Source of the DNA: Pseudalkalibacillus salsuginis
GTDB taxonomy: Bacteria; Bacillota; Bacilli; Bacillales; Fictibacillaceae
Direction of reading: 5' to 3'
Assembly (NCBI RefSeq): GCF_021646685.1
Contig: NZ_JAKJHW010000007.1
Location: forward strand, 62,001-126,000
DNA length: 64,000 bases
A model generated the notes under the pieces. The model searched no databases. It saw only the letters and a program-made list of their open reading frames with translations, and was not told the origin of the DNA. Below, in pieces: positions 34,063-42,848 of the stretch (positions are counted from its first letter, which is position 1; every line of letters begins with the position of its first letter). Both the position numbers and the translations under genes were made by a program.

Positions 34063-36261
34063 TCACAACCTCTCTTCTACTCTTTTTGGCAGCTTCACAT
34101 CTGCTTGATAATCCAATTCTGCCTCTTGCCATATTGGAATAGGTACGACACCATGAGCAGCATCTGTATACCCGTGGATGCGATTGCTTGACGCTACAAA
34201 ACGTTGCCTCTTCCGCATCTTCATAAGTCTTTCCTCAGCTAAAGGTTCACGTTTCTCCGTGATGCTGTCGAATTCCTGGATCATTTGCCCTGTTTGGAAC
34301 GCCTGCTGATCGAGGAAATGAATTTCATTCTCCCGGAGGCCGAGATATAACAGATCGCCGGTTTGCAAATAGAGGATGCCTCCCCGATCGATCGCTTCCG
34401 GTGTCATATGACCGATGGCAGCTCCAAATGTCGCGCCTGAGTAACGTCCATCGCTGATGACAGTCACGAGCCGCTTTAGTTTGCGGCTTGCGTTGATATG
34501 CTGCATAGGCGTAAACATTTCCGGCATTCCGAAAGCAATCGGTCCTTGGCCAGAAATGACAACCGCAATTTTCAAAATTTGATGCTCAACCATCGCATCA
34601 AACAGAGCTTCGTATTCAGTGTCTTTCATTTCATCAAAAAAGTCAGGGCTGTTGTGCTTGACCATTTGTTGAAGACTCTCATGGGAAAAGGTCCGTTCCT
34701 GTTTCAGTTTGTCGACCAGGCCGGAGTCCAACAGGTGGTTGTTCGCTTCTTCCTCATTCTCGAAATAAAGGACAAAAGCCACCTTCTTATCAAAACCATC
34801 TAATTGCGGCGTTGCCATCCCGCTGATCTTGACAACTGCTGATTCAAAGAAATTCCCTTTCAAGACGTCTACACCACTGAAACGTCTTCGAGGCTTAGAA
34901 ACGATGACCGGGTTTTCCGATACTGTCGCAGCAGGAAGCCCTTTCTTGTTCTCCAACCGCTCCCGCCAGGTTGTCCCCGTTACTGTAGGGGCATCAACAT
35001 CCATCGGAACGCCATTTTCCAAGAGTTCATAGAATAAGGTTTCCATCCCTCTGCTATCTCCAGCACAGCACTGTATCGCAAGCGAGAAGATATCCCGATC
35101 CTCTGTGAGGCTATAATTGAACAGGTCTGGGATCGGGTGCTCATGATGGATTTCATCCAAATCTGCCAGACTGAATTTATAGCCGCCATATAACATTCCT
35201 GCAACCATGTGCATCATGAGATTTGTCGATCCGCCCGAAGCGCTATGTATCCTGATGGCATTCTTGATATTTGCTGCCATGATATTCGCGGCTCCGTAAA
35301 CAGGATCATTGATCATCCCTTGCAAGTCATCCAATGATTCATTTACTTGTTCCTTTGTCGGCGGAGCGGTGAGGAGCTCTAATGTTGGATGGACAAGCCC
35401 CATGCCTGCAACAAGGTGTCTGGAACTGTTCCCAGTCCCATTGAAGGCACATACCCCGCCTTGCCCGTCACAAGTGGCTACTGCCAGCCGTTTTTCATAA
35501 TCCTTTTGTCGTTCATGGGTGATGATCCCTCTTTCAACGGCTCGGCTCAATACTCCTTGAAACGCTGTGTTCGATGTACACTGGAGAATATAGGCCATTG
35601 CGTCCCTGATGTCGTTTGCAATATCGGCTTCCCCGTCCAATTCTGCCTGATCGGCCAAATCCGTCAGTTCCTGGTAGAGATCTTCTGGAATCGTTCCTCC
35701 TTGTAATACATGGGCCGGAGCGAATGTCGCAAAAAATGGGGCTTCACCTCTGAACTGGCGGATCCGATCCATCTGGGCCACTGCACTGACCACACCAAGT
35801 GGTTGTTTATCGCACCCCTGGATGACGAAAGCACCATGATAGCTATGTGCTTCCAATTGATTAACGACCATCTGTGCGACGGCATTACGACTTTGGAGAG
35901 AATAGCTCATCCCCTGATTGCTTTGAGCGGTACCGTCACACATGACGGGTGTGGAGAAATAGAATGGGACTCCTCCATTCTCCCAGATACGCAAGGCCGC
36001 GAAAGAAGAAGTTTGATAGTCCATAATGTGGGCCGGGTGATCCGGTGATCCCCCAATAATGGCGATCCTTGGCGCGTTTTCTTCAAGGCGGTTATAGATT
36101 TCTTCCAAGCTCCAATCCACTTCTCCATTATAGTTGGATCCAGCAATCTGTTTTGCACGGTCCAATATTCCGGCAACAGTGATCGGTTCATTGGCTTTGC
36201 CTTGGACATTGTCCCGGTAAGGATTTACGCTATTTTCAATAAAAGGGTATTGGGAAGCCAT
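34063..36261 (-). CDS. Sugar-acid dehydratase of the IlvD/Edd superfamily (YjhG/YagF type)
   Basis: About 732 residues, in the long YjhG/YagF subgroup (E. coli members about 655) and not the 550-620 residue IlvD/Edd forms. Cluster and metal motifs: PVMCDGTAQSNQGMSYSL, VIQGCDKQPLG and CDGQGGVCAFNGTGNSSRH, with the late SDGRYSGATFGAAIGHMTPEA. E. coli YjhG/YagF dehydrate D-xylonate, and relatives act on other aldonates. The product would feed the DapA-family aldolase or the FAH-fold dehydratase. GAGGAGGGGACTT sets the ATG at 36261. It carries a longer C-terminal tail than the family average, which I cannot explain. Confidence 0.87.
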   Translation of the reverse strand: MASQYPFIENSVNPYRDNVQGKANEPITVAGILDRAKQIAGSNYNGEVDWSLEEIYNRLEENAPRIAIIGGSPDHPAHIMDYQTSSFAALRIWENGGVPFYFSTPVMCDGTAQSNQGMSYSLQSRNAVAQMVVNQLEAHSYHGAFVIQGCDKQPLGVVSAVAQMDRIRQFRGEAPFFATFAPAHVLQGGTIPEDLYQELTDLADQAELDGEADIANDIRDAMAYILQCTSNTAFQGVLSRAVERGIITHERQKDYEKRLAVATCDGQGGVCAFNGTGNSSRHLVAGMGLVHPTLELLTAPPTKEQVNESLDDLQGMINDPVYGAANIMAANIKNAIRIHSASGGSTNLMMHMVAGMLYGGYKFSLADLDEIHHEHPIPDLFNYSLTEDRDIFSLAIQCCAGDSRGMETLFYELLENGVPMDVDAPTVTGTTWRERLENKKGLPAATVSENPVIVSKPRRRFSGVDVLKGNFFESAVVKISGMATPQLDGFDKKVAFVLYFENEEEANNHLLDSGLVDKLKQERTFSHESLQQMVKHNSPDFFDEMKDTEYEALFDAMVEHQILKIAVVISGQGPIAFGMPEMFTPMQHINASRKLKRLVTVISDGRYSGATFGAAIGHMTPEAIDRGGILYLQTGDLLYLGLRENEIHFLDQQAFQTGQMIQEFDSITEKREPLAEERLMKMRKRQRFVASSNRIHGYTDAAHGVVPIPIWQEAELDYQADVKLPKRVEERL

Positions 36262-36302
36262 AAGTCCCCTCCTCATGTTTGTTTATTCGTTTATTCATAA
36301 CG

Positions 36303-37550
36303 TCAAAGTTCCATAGATACAGGGTCTGAAAGTATCTTCAATTGATCATTCTGTTCCGCTTCTTCTATCAGGCTTTCTGAAATCCAGATTTCCTTCAGGT
36401 CTAGCGTGTTTTGAATCCGTACAAGCCTGACTTTGGATAGATCGAAGGCATTGCACGTCTTGATTCCCGCTTTGATTGCAAGCTCCTCTGTTTCCAGGAA
36501 CATCGGAAACTTGACGGTTTCCACTACTGTACTTGTCAGGGCGTTCGTATACCCTTTTTCCATAATTGTCTGTTCAAATGCTTTTTTCGTGGTGATATCA
36601 GCGAGCCCGATCCCATTGGCATTCCCGCCAGTCTTCTCAGTCAACCGTAAGACGACAACACGTTTCGCATTTGCACCTCCGGTTGCATAAGGAGTGGCAA
36701 ACCGCCCGCTGATGTTCGGGTCCATTCCATCGCCTGAAATATCTTTACCTAGCTCTTCAACGACCAGGACGTCGATCGGATCGATCAGTATCTTCGGCAT
36801 CAGACGTTTTGCTTCCAATAATAAACCAGGTTCTCTATCAATCAATGATTCTGCCGGTATCACTTCGATTTGAGCAGGGCGGTCATAAGCATTTTCAATC
36901 GTACCCAAGCCGAAAATGATCGGTGTTTTCTTCAGCGCCACTTTGGCCATTTCCGGCACATGTTCGCCCATGTACTTGAATCCGAAAGAATGGGCTGCTT
37001 CTGCTCCTTTTTGTTTCCCTAGGCCAATCGTGATCATTTTCAATAGTCCGCTTTCCACTTCTCCACGGAAAGCAGTATGTGGTTTGATCCGATTGATCAC
37101 GATAACTTTATCAGCTTGGTAAGCCGATCGATCCGTATAGATGGGGAGGCCATTCGGCAGTTGTCCGATCTGTTCGACTTCCATACTCGAATGAATCGGG
37201 GCACCGACCCATTCTTCCGTAACACCCAGGTCCTCCAGCACTCTCTTCTGTCCTTCGGGAGTAGCCCCGCCATGGCTTCCCATGGCAGGAACAATGAAAG
37301 GATCTCCTCCTGATGCCCGTACTGCCCGGACCATTTCCCTCGTAAGAATCGGGATATCAGCTACTCCTCTGCTGCCGACTGCAATCGCTACCCGGTCTCT
37401 TGCTTCAATCCTTTCCAGGACGCCCGATTGATGCAATCTTTTATGGACTTCCCGCACAACATCTTCAATTTCCGGAGCATCGAACGTTTGTCTTACCTTG
37501 ACCATCCGAGGAATTGGTACAGGTTGAAGGAGTTCATCGATTACTTTCAC
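36303..37550 (-). CDS. LarA homologue, nickel-pincer-dependent 2-hydroxyacid racemase/epimerase
   Basis: A 415-residue LarA/DUF2088 protein (Lactobacillus LarA is about 424). The residues that hold the nickel-pincer nucleotide in LarA have clear counterparts: Lys171 in ESGLLKM (LarA Lys184) and His187 in GAEAAH (LarA His200) keep the 16-residue spacing. His158 in RIKPHTAFRG and His93 in GSHGGATPEG match the two catalytic histidines. Lactate racemase itself is unlikely: the gene sits inside a sugar-acid/TRAP operon, and LarA homologues are known to racemise or epimerise other 2-hydroxy acids, including aldonates. A C2 epimerase of galactonate or xylonate is my best guess. The start is GTG with GGGAGG ahead. 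Confidence 0.85.
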   Translation of the reverse strand: MKVIDELLQPVPIPRMVKVRQTFDAPEIEDVVREVHKRLHQSGVLERIEARDRVAIAVGSRGVADIPILTREMVRAVRASGGDPFIVPAMGSHGGATPEGQKRVLEDLGVTEEWVGAPIHSSMEVEQIGQLPNGLPIYTDRSAYQADKVIVINRIKPHTAFRGEVESGLLKMITIGLGKQKGAEAAHSFGFKYMGEHVPEMAKVALKKTPIIFGLGTIENAYDRPAQIEVIPAESLIDREPGLLLEAKRLMPKILIDPIDVLVVEELGKDISGDGMDPNISGRFATPYATGGANAKRVVVLRLTEKTGGNANGIGLADITTKKAFEQTIMEKGYTNALTSTVVETVKFPMFLETEELAIKAGIKTCNAFDLSKVRLVRIQNTLDLKEIWISESLIEEAEQNDQLKILSDPVSMEL

Positions 37551-37568
37551 AGATGTTGCCTCCCAGAT

Positions 37569-38603
37569 TTATTGACGTAATTCTTCTAATTGTTCGGTCA
37601 TTTGATTGAATAGGTCTTCCCCGAATTGTTTAGCGAATTTATCTATGACCGGTTGGATCTGTTCCTGAACCTTTTCCTTTTCTTCATTGCTGAATTCGTT
37701 CACGTTCATTCCCTGGTCTTTCAAATTTTGGAGTGATTCTTCATTCGCTTTACGGTTGATTTCCCTGTTATATTTGCCTGCTTCAACTGCTGCATCTTTC
37801 ATGATCTTCTTCTCTTCATCTGATAATTTATCCCAGAAAGTTTTACTCATCAAAAATACGAATGGGGTATAAACATGATTGGTTACAGATAAATAATCTT
37901 GTACTTCATAGAACTTATTCGATTCGATGGTGGCAAGCGGGTTTTCCTGTCCATCAACCGTTTTGCTTTCTAAAGCGGTGAACACTTCTGAAAACGCCAT
38001 CGGTGTAGGGTTGGCACCCATTTTTTGAAAGGCTTCCAAATGGACCTCATTTTGCATCGTCCGTATTTTTAAACCTTTAAAATCCTCTGCAGTTTCAATT
38101 GGATGTTTACTATTCGTGATATTCCTGAATCCATTCTCCCAATAAGTCAATCCCACCAGATTATGTTCAGGGAGTTTTTCCAAGACAGCTTGTCCAACTT
38201 CCCCATCCAGTACAGCATCTGCCTCTTCTTCAGAGTTGAACAAGAATGGAAAATCGAAGAGTCCGAATTCTTTTACCATACCGACTAGCGGTGAGGTTGA
38301 AGGAATGGTCACTTCTTGCGTACCAGATTTCAATGCTTCTGTCATCTGCAAGTCATCCCCTAATTGTGAGGCAAAGTAGGTTTGAACTTTGATTTTGCCA
38401 TCGGTCTTTTCCTCAACGATTTCCTTGAATTTCATCAAGGCTTGCCCCTCAGGATGATCTTCGTTCAACCCGATCCCTGCCTTAATCGTCCGTTCCTGGA
38501 TACCACTTTCACCTCCAGAAACGGATTGCCCCGCACTACAAGCCCCAAGTATCAAAAGACTGGCACTTAATAAACCTACCATCGTTCTTTTCCAATTTTT
38601 CAT
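37569..38603 (-). CDS. dctP: TRAP transporter substrate-binding lipoprotein DctP (first)
   Basis: About 344 residues. A lipoprotein signal (LLSASLLILGACSAG, lipobox LGAC) leads to a DctP-family periplasmic-type binding domain. It has the conserved arginine/Asn binding stretch GLKIRTMQNEVHLEAFQKMGANPTPMAFSEVFTALESKTVDGQENPLATI. The residue pattern GLKIR...N fits binding of a carboxylate. It lies downstream of the hydroxyacid dehydrogenase and upstream of the larA homologue. A second DctP with its DctQM partners lies at 39.7-42.6 kb, so this one may share them. AAGGGGGGAAGGACA sets the ATG at 38603. Confidence 0.88.
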   Translation of the reverse strand: MKNWKRTMVGLLSASLLILGACSAGQSVSGGESGIQERTIKAGIGLNEDHPEGQALMKFKEIVEEKTDGKIKVQTYFASQLGDDLQMTEALKSGTQEVTIPSTSPLVGMVKEFGLFDFPFLFNSEEEADAVLDGEVGQAVLEKLPEHNLVGLTYWENGFRNITNSKHPIETAEDFKGLKIRTMQNEVHLEAFQKMGANPTPMAFSEVFTALESKTVDGQENPLATIESNKFYEVQDYLSVTNHVYTPFVFLMSKTFWDKLSDEEKKIMKDAAVEAGKYNREINRKANEESLQNLKDQGMNVNEFSNEEKEKVQEQIQPVIDKFAKQFGEDLFNQMTEQLEELRQ

Positions 38604-38616
38604 TGTCCTTCCCCCC

Positions 38617-39651
38617 TTAAAATGAATTGACATTTGTCATATATTGCTCGCTCCATTCCGCTTCCTCAAGCTGAAGGAGATCTTTCATACTCTTATTGAC
38701 CAGGTATTTCGGATACCGATTATGCAGCAAAACATCCTTAACACCAAGCACAGCCTTTTGCCTCATCTCCTTTTCCGCCTCTTCTGAATACCAGGCAACG
38801 TGCGGAGTAAAAATCACATTTTCCATCGCCAACAAAGGGTGATTCCGTGGAATAGGCTCTTGTTCAACCACATCGAGTGCAGCCCCAGCAATACGCTTAT
38901 CTTCAAGCGCTTTGATTAAAGCGCTTTCATCGATGACCGGGCCTCTTGACGTATTGATGATAAAGGCATGCTCTTTCATTGACCGGAATTGCTTTTCCCC
39001 GATCATCCCTTTTGTAGTGTCCGTCAAAGGTACATGTACTGAGACGATATCAGACAGACTGCATAATTCATCCAGGCTGATAAGGGTTACACCTTTTTCC
39101 CTACCCACCTCTTCGGGGCAATATGGATCAAAGGCTACAACAGAAAGACCGAATGGTTTCACCTTCTCTGCGAGCGCCTGCGGGATCTTTCCAAACCCTA
39201 TCAACCCCAGTGTCCTGCCTCTTAGACGATGAATGGGACGGGTGACTTTGAAATCCCACTTGCCGGATTTGACAGTTTGATCCGCCAGTATGATTTTCCG
39301 GGCCCAACTCAGTAACAAAGCAAAGGTATGGTCCGATACTTCATCTATACAATAATCAGGTACGTTTGCGATACATATCCTTCTTTCAGTAGCGGCAGCC
39401 ACATCAATGGTATTCACGCCGACCCCATAACGGGTGATGACCTTGCATTTTTCCAATCCTTCAAGGACACGTTTAGACATGGGAGCATACTGATTGATCA
39501 GAGCATCCGCATCTCTGCAGGCTTCAATCACTTCCTCTTCCGTCCGGCATTGTGCACCGACGAGCTCGAACCTTTCTTCTTCCAAAACGGAACGCTCATA
39601 TCCTAGGTCTTCAAATTCCCAATCTGTGACAACCACTTTCCATTTTTCCAC
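38617..39651 (-). CDS. D-isomer-specific 2-hydroxyacid dehydrogenase
   Basis: A 344-residue NAD-dependent dehydrogenase. The substrate-domain YGVGVNTIDVAAA, nucleotide fold TLGLIGFGKIPQALAEKV, and catalytic Arg (NTSRGPVIDE), Glu (VVEQEP) and His (FTPHVAWYS) are in the family order. The GxGxxP variant G-F-G-K-I-P replaces GxGxxG, seen in some phosphoglycerate/glyoxylate reductase relatives. It could interconvert a 2-keto and a 2-hydroxy acid, for example using glyoxylate or a sugar-acid fragment released by the aldolase. It lies between two TRAP genes, which suggests the transported compound or a breakdown product is its substrate. Confidence 0.87.
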   Translation of the reverse strand: MEKWKVVVTDWEFEDLGYERSVLEEERFELVGAQCRTEEEVIEACRDADALINQYAPMSKRVLEGLEKCKVITRYGVGVNTIDVAAATERRICIANVPDYCIDEVSDHTFALLLSWARKIILADQTVKSGKWDFKVTRPIHRLRGRTLGLIGFGKIPQALAEKVKPFGLSVVAFDPYCPEEVGREKGVTLISLDELCSLSDIVSVHVPLTDTTKGMIGEKQFRSMKEHAFIINTSRGPVIDESALIKALEDKRIAGAALDVVEQEPIPRNHPLLAMENVIFTPHVAWYSEEAEKEMRQKAVLGVKDVLLHNRYPKYLVNKSMKDLLQLEEAEWSEQYMTNVNSF

Positions 39652-39688
39652 TGTATCCTCTCCTTCTCTGACTGCTTTTACTTATTAT

Positions 39689-40966
39689 CTACATTAACCA
39701 CTCAAGCGGCACCGTCACGAGTGAAGGGAAGAGAATCAGTAAAAACAGGACGATGACATGGACGAGTAAGAATGGCCATATCCCCCTTGCCAGCTCAACA
39801 ATCGATATCTTACTAATTCCACATCCTACATAAAGGACTGTTCCTACCGGCGGTGTAATCAAGCCGATACATAGATTGATGACCATCACGATGCCGAAAT
39901 AGACAGGATCGATGCCAGCTAGCTTGATGACTGGAATCAACACTGGGGTGAAAATCAGAATGGCCGGTGTCAAATCCATGACAAGTCCGATGGCTAAAAC
40001 CAGTATTGTAATGACAATCATCAGTAGCATCGGCTTGTCGATAAGCGGCCCTAACATCGTTGCCATATCTGCCGGGACCTGTGCCACCGTGATTAACCAG
40101 GCAGACACCATTGCCGCTGCCGCCACAAACATGACCACACTTGTTGTTTTAGCTGATGTAACAAGGACTTCATAAAGATGTTCGATTTTCAACTCCCGAT
40201 AGACGAAGAACCCGACGAAAATAGCATAAAAGACTGCTACCACCGAAGCTTCAGTAGGCGTGAAAATCCCTCCACGGATTCCACCGATGATGATGATTGG
40301 GAGCATAAGTGCCCAGCTTGTCTGTTTTGTCAAATACCAGACTTCTTTCAGTGATTTACGGGGGGGTAATTCAGTCTTGTCCCTCCTTGATACCAACGTC
40401 CATACGATGACAAGGCCAAGAGCCATCATGATACCAGGTGCAATTCCACCCATGAATAGCCGTGTAATCGAAACACCACTTACAACACCAAAGATGATCA
40501 TCGGAATACTTGGCGGAATAACTGGGGCGATGATTCCTGCAGAAGCGATCAACCCCGTCGATCTTGCTTTGTCATAACCCTTTGAAAGCATCATCGGGAT
40601 CAGAATCGCCCCAAGAGCTGCTGTATCCGCAACGGCTGATCCGGATAGTCCAGCGAACAACACACTCGCAAGAATTGCTACATACCCTAACCCGCCGCGG
40701 ATATGTCCAACCAATGACATGGCGAATGATACAACCCTTTTTGAAATACCACCTGCATTCATCAACTCACCGGCTAAGATGAAAAATGGAATAGCCATCA
40801 ATGCGAAGTTATTGGCTCCATTGATCAAATTTTGAGCAATAATCTGACTATCGAACATTCCTAACAAAATCATCAGGGCTATCCCGCTGAGAAGCAGTGA
40901 AAAAGCGATAGGTACACCAAGAGCTAGTGCGCCGAATAACGAACCGAGGAAAACACCAAGTGCCAT
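39689..40966 (-). CDS. dctM: TRAP transporter large permease DctM
   Basis: A 425-residue TRAP large subunit with about 12 hydrophobic spans. Family motifs: FFILAGELMNAGGISKRVVSFA, GLSGSAVADTAALGAILIPMM, IIAPVIPPSIPMIIFG and FTPTEASVVAVFYAIF. It forms the ion-coupled channel with DctQ and takes substrate from the DctP lipoproteins. It is in an operon with dctQ (15-bp gap) and dctP. Confidence 0.93.
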   Translation of the reverse strand: MALGVFLGSLFGALALGVPIAFSLLLSGIALMILLGMFDSQIIAQNLINGANNFALMAIPFFILAGELMNAGGISKRVVSFAMSLVGHIRGGLGYVAILASVLFAGLSGSAVADTAALGAILIPMMLSKGYDKARSTGLIASAGIIAPVIPPSIPMIIFGVVSGVSITRLFMGGIAPGIMMALGLVIVWTLVSRRDKTELPPRKSLKEVWYLTKQTSWALMLPIIIIGGIRGGIFTPTEASVVAVFYAIFVGFFVYRELKIEHLYEVLVTSAKTTSVVMFVAAAAMVSAWLITVAQVPADMATMLGPLIDKPMLLMIVITILVLAIGLVMDLTPAILIFTPVLIPVIKLAGIDPVYFGIVMVINLCIGLITPPVGTVLYVGCGISKISIVELARGIWPFLLVHVIVLFLLILFPSLVTVPLEWLM

Positions 40967-40981
40967 TTCTCCCTCCCCCTT

Positions 40982-41527
40982 CTAAATGTTCTGAACTTTG
41001 ACTGATGGTTCTTCTGGAACATCATTTTTATGATCAGGAACCATTGATAGATTGCCAGACTTGCTAGAACGTTTGAAGGCGACCAATAGATTCCGTATAA
41101 CAATCAATGCCATGCTTACACTCGTGATGACTCCGACTCCATAGACGAATCCGAGCGGGAGTTTAGTCGCCGGAGCGAGACTTCCCATGTTAAGCAACGT
41201 CATTCGCAGACTGCCATTGAACAACAGCCATAATACATAGAGTACAAGTAAGTTGCTGAGGACAAAAACGACTTTCTTCAACGGTTTAGGCAATAGATTT
41301 GTAACCAGATCCATCCCGAGATGCATGTTATCTTTAAAAGCAGCAATCGCCCCAAGGAAAACGAGCCATACGAAGAGAAAACGCGACATCTCTTCCGACC
41401 AGGTGATCCCTGAATTGAATGCGTATCTTAAGACAACGTTCCCAAAAACGAGAATAGCCATGAACGTCAAAGCCAATGCAATCAGGATATTCAATGTTTG
41501 ATTTATGATCTTAATCAGCATTTGCAC
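40982..41527 (-). CDS. dctQ: TRAP transporter small permease DctQ
   Basis: About 181 residues with four hydrophobic spans. The motifs FNSGITWSEEMSRFLFVWLVFLGAIAAFKDNMHLGMDLV are diagnostic for DctQ. It couples the periplasmic binding protein to DctM. The GTG at 41527 is preferred because AAAGGGG sits 8 bases before it; an upstream GTG at 41536 is also possible. The C-terminal tail is unusually long and charged. Confidence 0.88.
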   Translation of the reverse strand: MQMLIKIINQTLNILIALALTFMAILVFGNVVLRYAFNSGITWSEEMSRFLFVWLVFLGAIAAFKDNMHLGMDLVTNLLPKPLKKVVFVLSNLLVLYVLWLLFNGSLRMTLLNMGSLAPATKLPLGFVYGVGVITSVSMALIVIRNLLVAFKRSSKSGNLSMVPDHKNDVPEEPSVKVQNI

Positions 41528-41542
41528 GTGAATCACCCCTTT

Positions 41543-42565
41543 TTAGTTTGCTTGTTCTTTGATACGTTCCACGATGTCCTCCGCCCAAGGGAATTTTTCA
41601 TAATAGCTTTCATATAAAGGCTCCGTCGCCTCTTCCATTTCTTTTTGGAATTCTTTACTTGGTGTGATAAATTCAATCCCTTTGTCTTCAAGAAACTTCT
41701 TGTCTTCTTCATAGCTTTTCTGCATCAATTCAAATTCATAGTCCGCTGATTTTTGAGCCGCTTCCTGGACTACCTTTTGTTGGTCCTCACTTAACCCTTC
41801 CCAAACTTTGCTGTTGATGATGTATAAGTTCGGACTGAACATGTGGCGGGATTCAAGGACATAATCCTGGACTTCATACCAACCAGATGCCCGGAGCGTA
41901 GCAATCGGGTTATCCTGGCCGTCGACAACATTCTGTTCCAAAGCGGTGAAAACTTCTGAAATCGGCATTGGACTGACCGTAGCGCCAAGTGCTTTCCCAA
42001 GATCGATGTAATGTTCGATGTTTGGCATCCTGAGTCTCAAATCCTTAAAATCCTCTACCGATGCTAATTCCTTGTTACTTGAGAACATCCTGAACCCGTT
42101 TGCACTCCATGCAAGTGGATGTACGCCATGCTTTTCTTCTAGGTCTTCCAACAATTCATCGCCGATCGGACCATTTAATACGTTCTTCGCATGTTCATAG
42201 TCTTTGAACAAAAACGGCCATTCCGTGACCCCGAGCTTTTCGATCGATGACTGCATGATCATTCCTGGGATGCCCATCTCAATCGTACCGTTACGGACTC
42301 CATCGTAAAATTCCTGCTCAGCACCCAACTGGCTGTTGTCATAGATTTCAACCTTCAAGGTACCTTCGGACCCTTCCTCTACCAATGGCTTGAATTTTTC
42401 TCTCAAGGCAACGTTTTGCGGATGTTCAGAAGCAAAATAGTTCGCTACCTTCAGGGTTTGGGTATTGTCTCCACCCGCTTCCCCCAGTCCAGTTGCATTA
42501 CAACCTGCGAGTAACAGCGAGGCAGACAGCAAGACCAAACAAAGAAACACCCAGCATTTTTTCAT
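41543..42565 (-). CDS. dctP: TRAP transporter substrate-binding lipoprotein DctP (second)
   Basis: About 340 residues. The lipoprotein signal LVLLSASLLLAGCNATG (lipobox LAGC) is followed by the DctP domain with DLRLRMPNIEHYIDLGKALGATVSPMPISEVFTALEQNVVDGQDNPIATL. It is related to the DctP at 37569 but clearly not a recent copy. As the first gene of the operon it probably provides the main binding protein for the DctQM pair that follows. GGAGGAGG precedes the ATG. Palindromes, a cre-like site and a long AT-rich leader lie upstream. Confidence 0.9.
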   Translation of the reverse strand: MKKCWVFLCLVLLSASLLLAGCNATGLGEAGGDNTQTLKVANYFASEHPQNVALREKFKPLVEEGSEGTLKVEIYDNSQLGAEQEFYDGVRNGTIEMGIPGMIMQSSIEKLGVTEWPFLFKDYEHAKNVLNGPIGDELLEDLEEKHGVHPLAWSANGFRMFSSNKELASVEDFKDLRLRMPNIEHYIDLGKALGATVSPMPISEVFTALEQNVVDGQDNPIATLRASGWYEVQDYVLESRHMFSPNLYIINSKVWEGLSEDQQKVVQEAAQKSADYEFELMQKSYEEDKKFLEDKGIEFITPSKEFQKEMEEATEPLYESYYEKFPWAEDIVERIKEQAN

Positions 42566-42587
42566 ACAACTTGCCTCCTCCATATTT

Positions 42588-42604
42588 GTTTTATAATATA
42601 AAAC
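42588..42604. promoter_or_regulatory. Perfect 17-base palindromic operator
   Basis: GTTTTATAATATAAAAC is perfectly symmetric about its central base. It stands just before the dctP start at 42565 and matches 15 of 17 bases of the site at 32223-32239. Confidence 0.6.
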
Positions 42605-42633
42605 CTTGTTCTGTAATAAGGGGATAAATCATA

Positions 42634-42647
42634 TGTAAGCGCAACCA
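42634..42647. promoter_or_regulatory. cre-like site for CcpA
   Basis: TGTAAGCGCAACCA matches the cre consensus TGWAARCGYTWNCW at 13 of 14 positions and lies between two operator-like palindromes. It suggests carbon catabolite repression of the TRAP/LarA operon. Confidence 0.55.
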
Positions 42648-42670
42648 ATTTTGGTCTGATTGTTTTACAT

Positions 42671-42689
42671 TATAAAACTCAGTTTTATA
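42671..42689. promoter_or_regulatory. Perfect 19-base palindrome, second operator
   Basis: TATAAAACTCAGTTTTATA is symmetric around its centre and shares the GTTTTATA half with the sites at 42588 and 32223. It probably binds the same IclR-type regulator. Confidence 0.55.
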
Positions 42690-42801
42690 TACCTGTGCAA
42701 ATAATGTTATGAAACTGGATTGAAGTTGTCAATACATTATTTAAAATATTTCCACAATTCATAAAAATGGGACTTTTGATATAAATTTCTCAGCAAAAGA
42801 A

Positions 42802-42833
42802 ATAGAGGCCCACTCTTGGACCTCCATTTTTCG
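42802..42833 (-). terminator. Probable terminator after larC
   Basis: TAGAGGCCC (42803-42811) pairs with GGACCTC (42817-42823) with a mismatch. It is near the end of larC but has no strong U run, so it may be leaky. Confidence 0.4.
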
Positions 42834-42848
42834 GCTATTCAAAATATT

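Noticed and set aside
38920-38960. Two AAGCGCTTT-type cre-like sequences inside the hydroxyacid dehydrogenase gene
   Set aside because: They encode the conserved ALIKALEDK helix, so codon coincidence is as likely as an operator.
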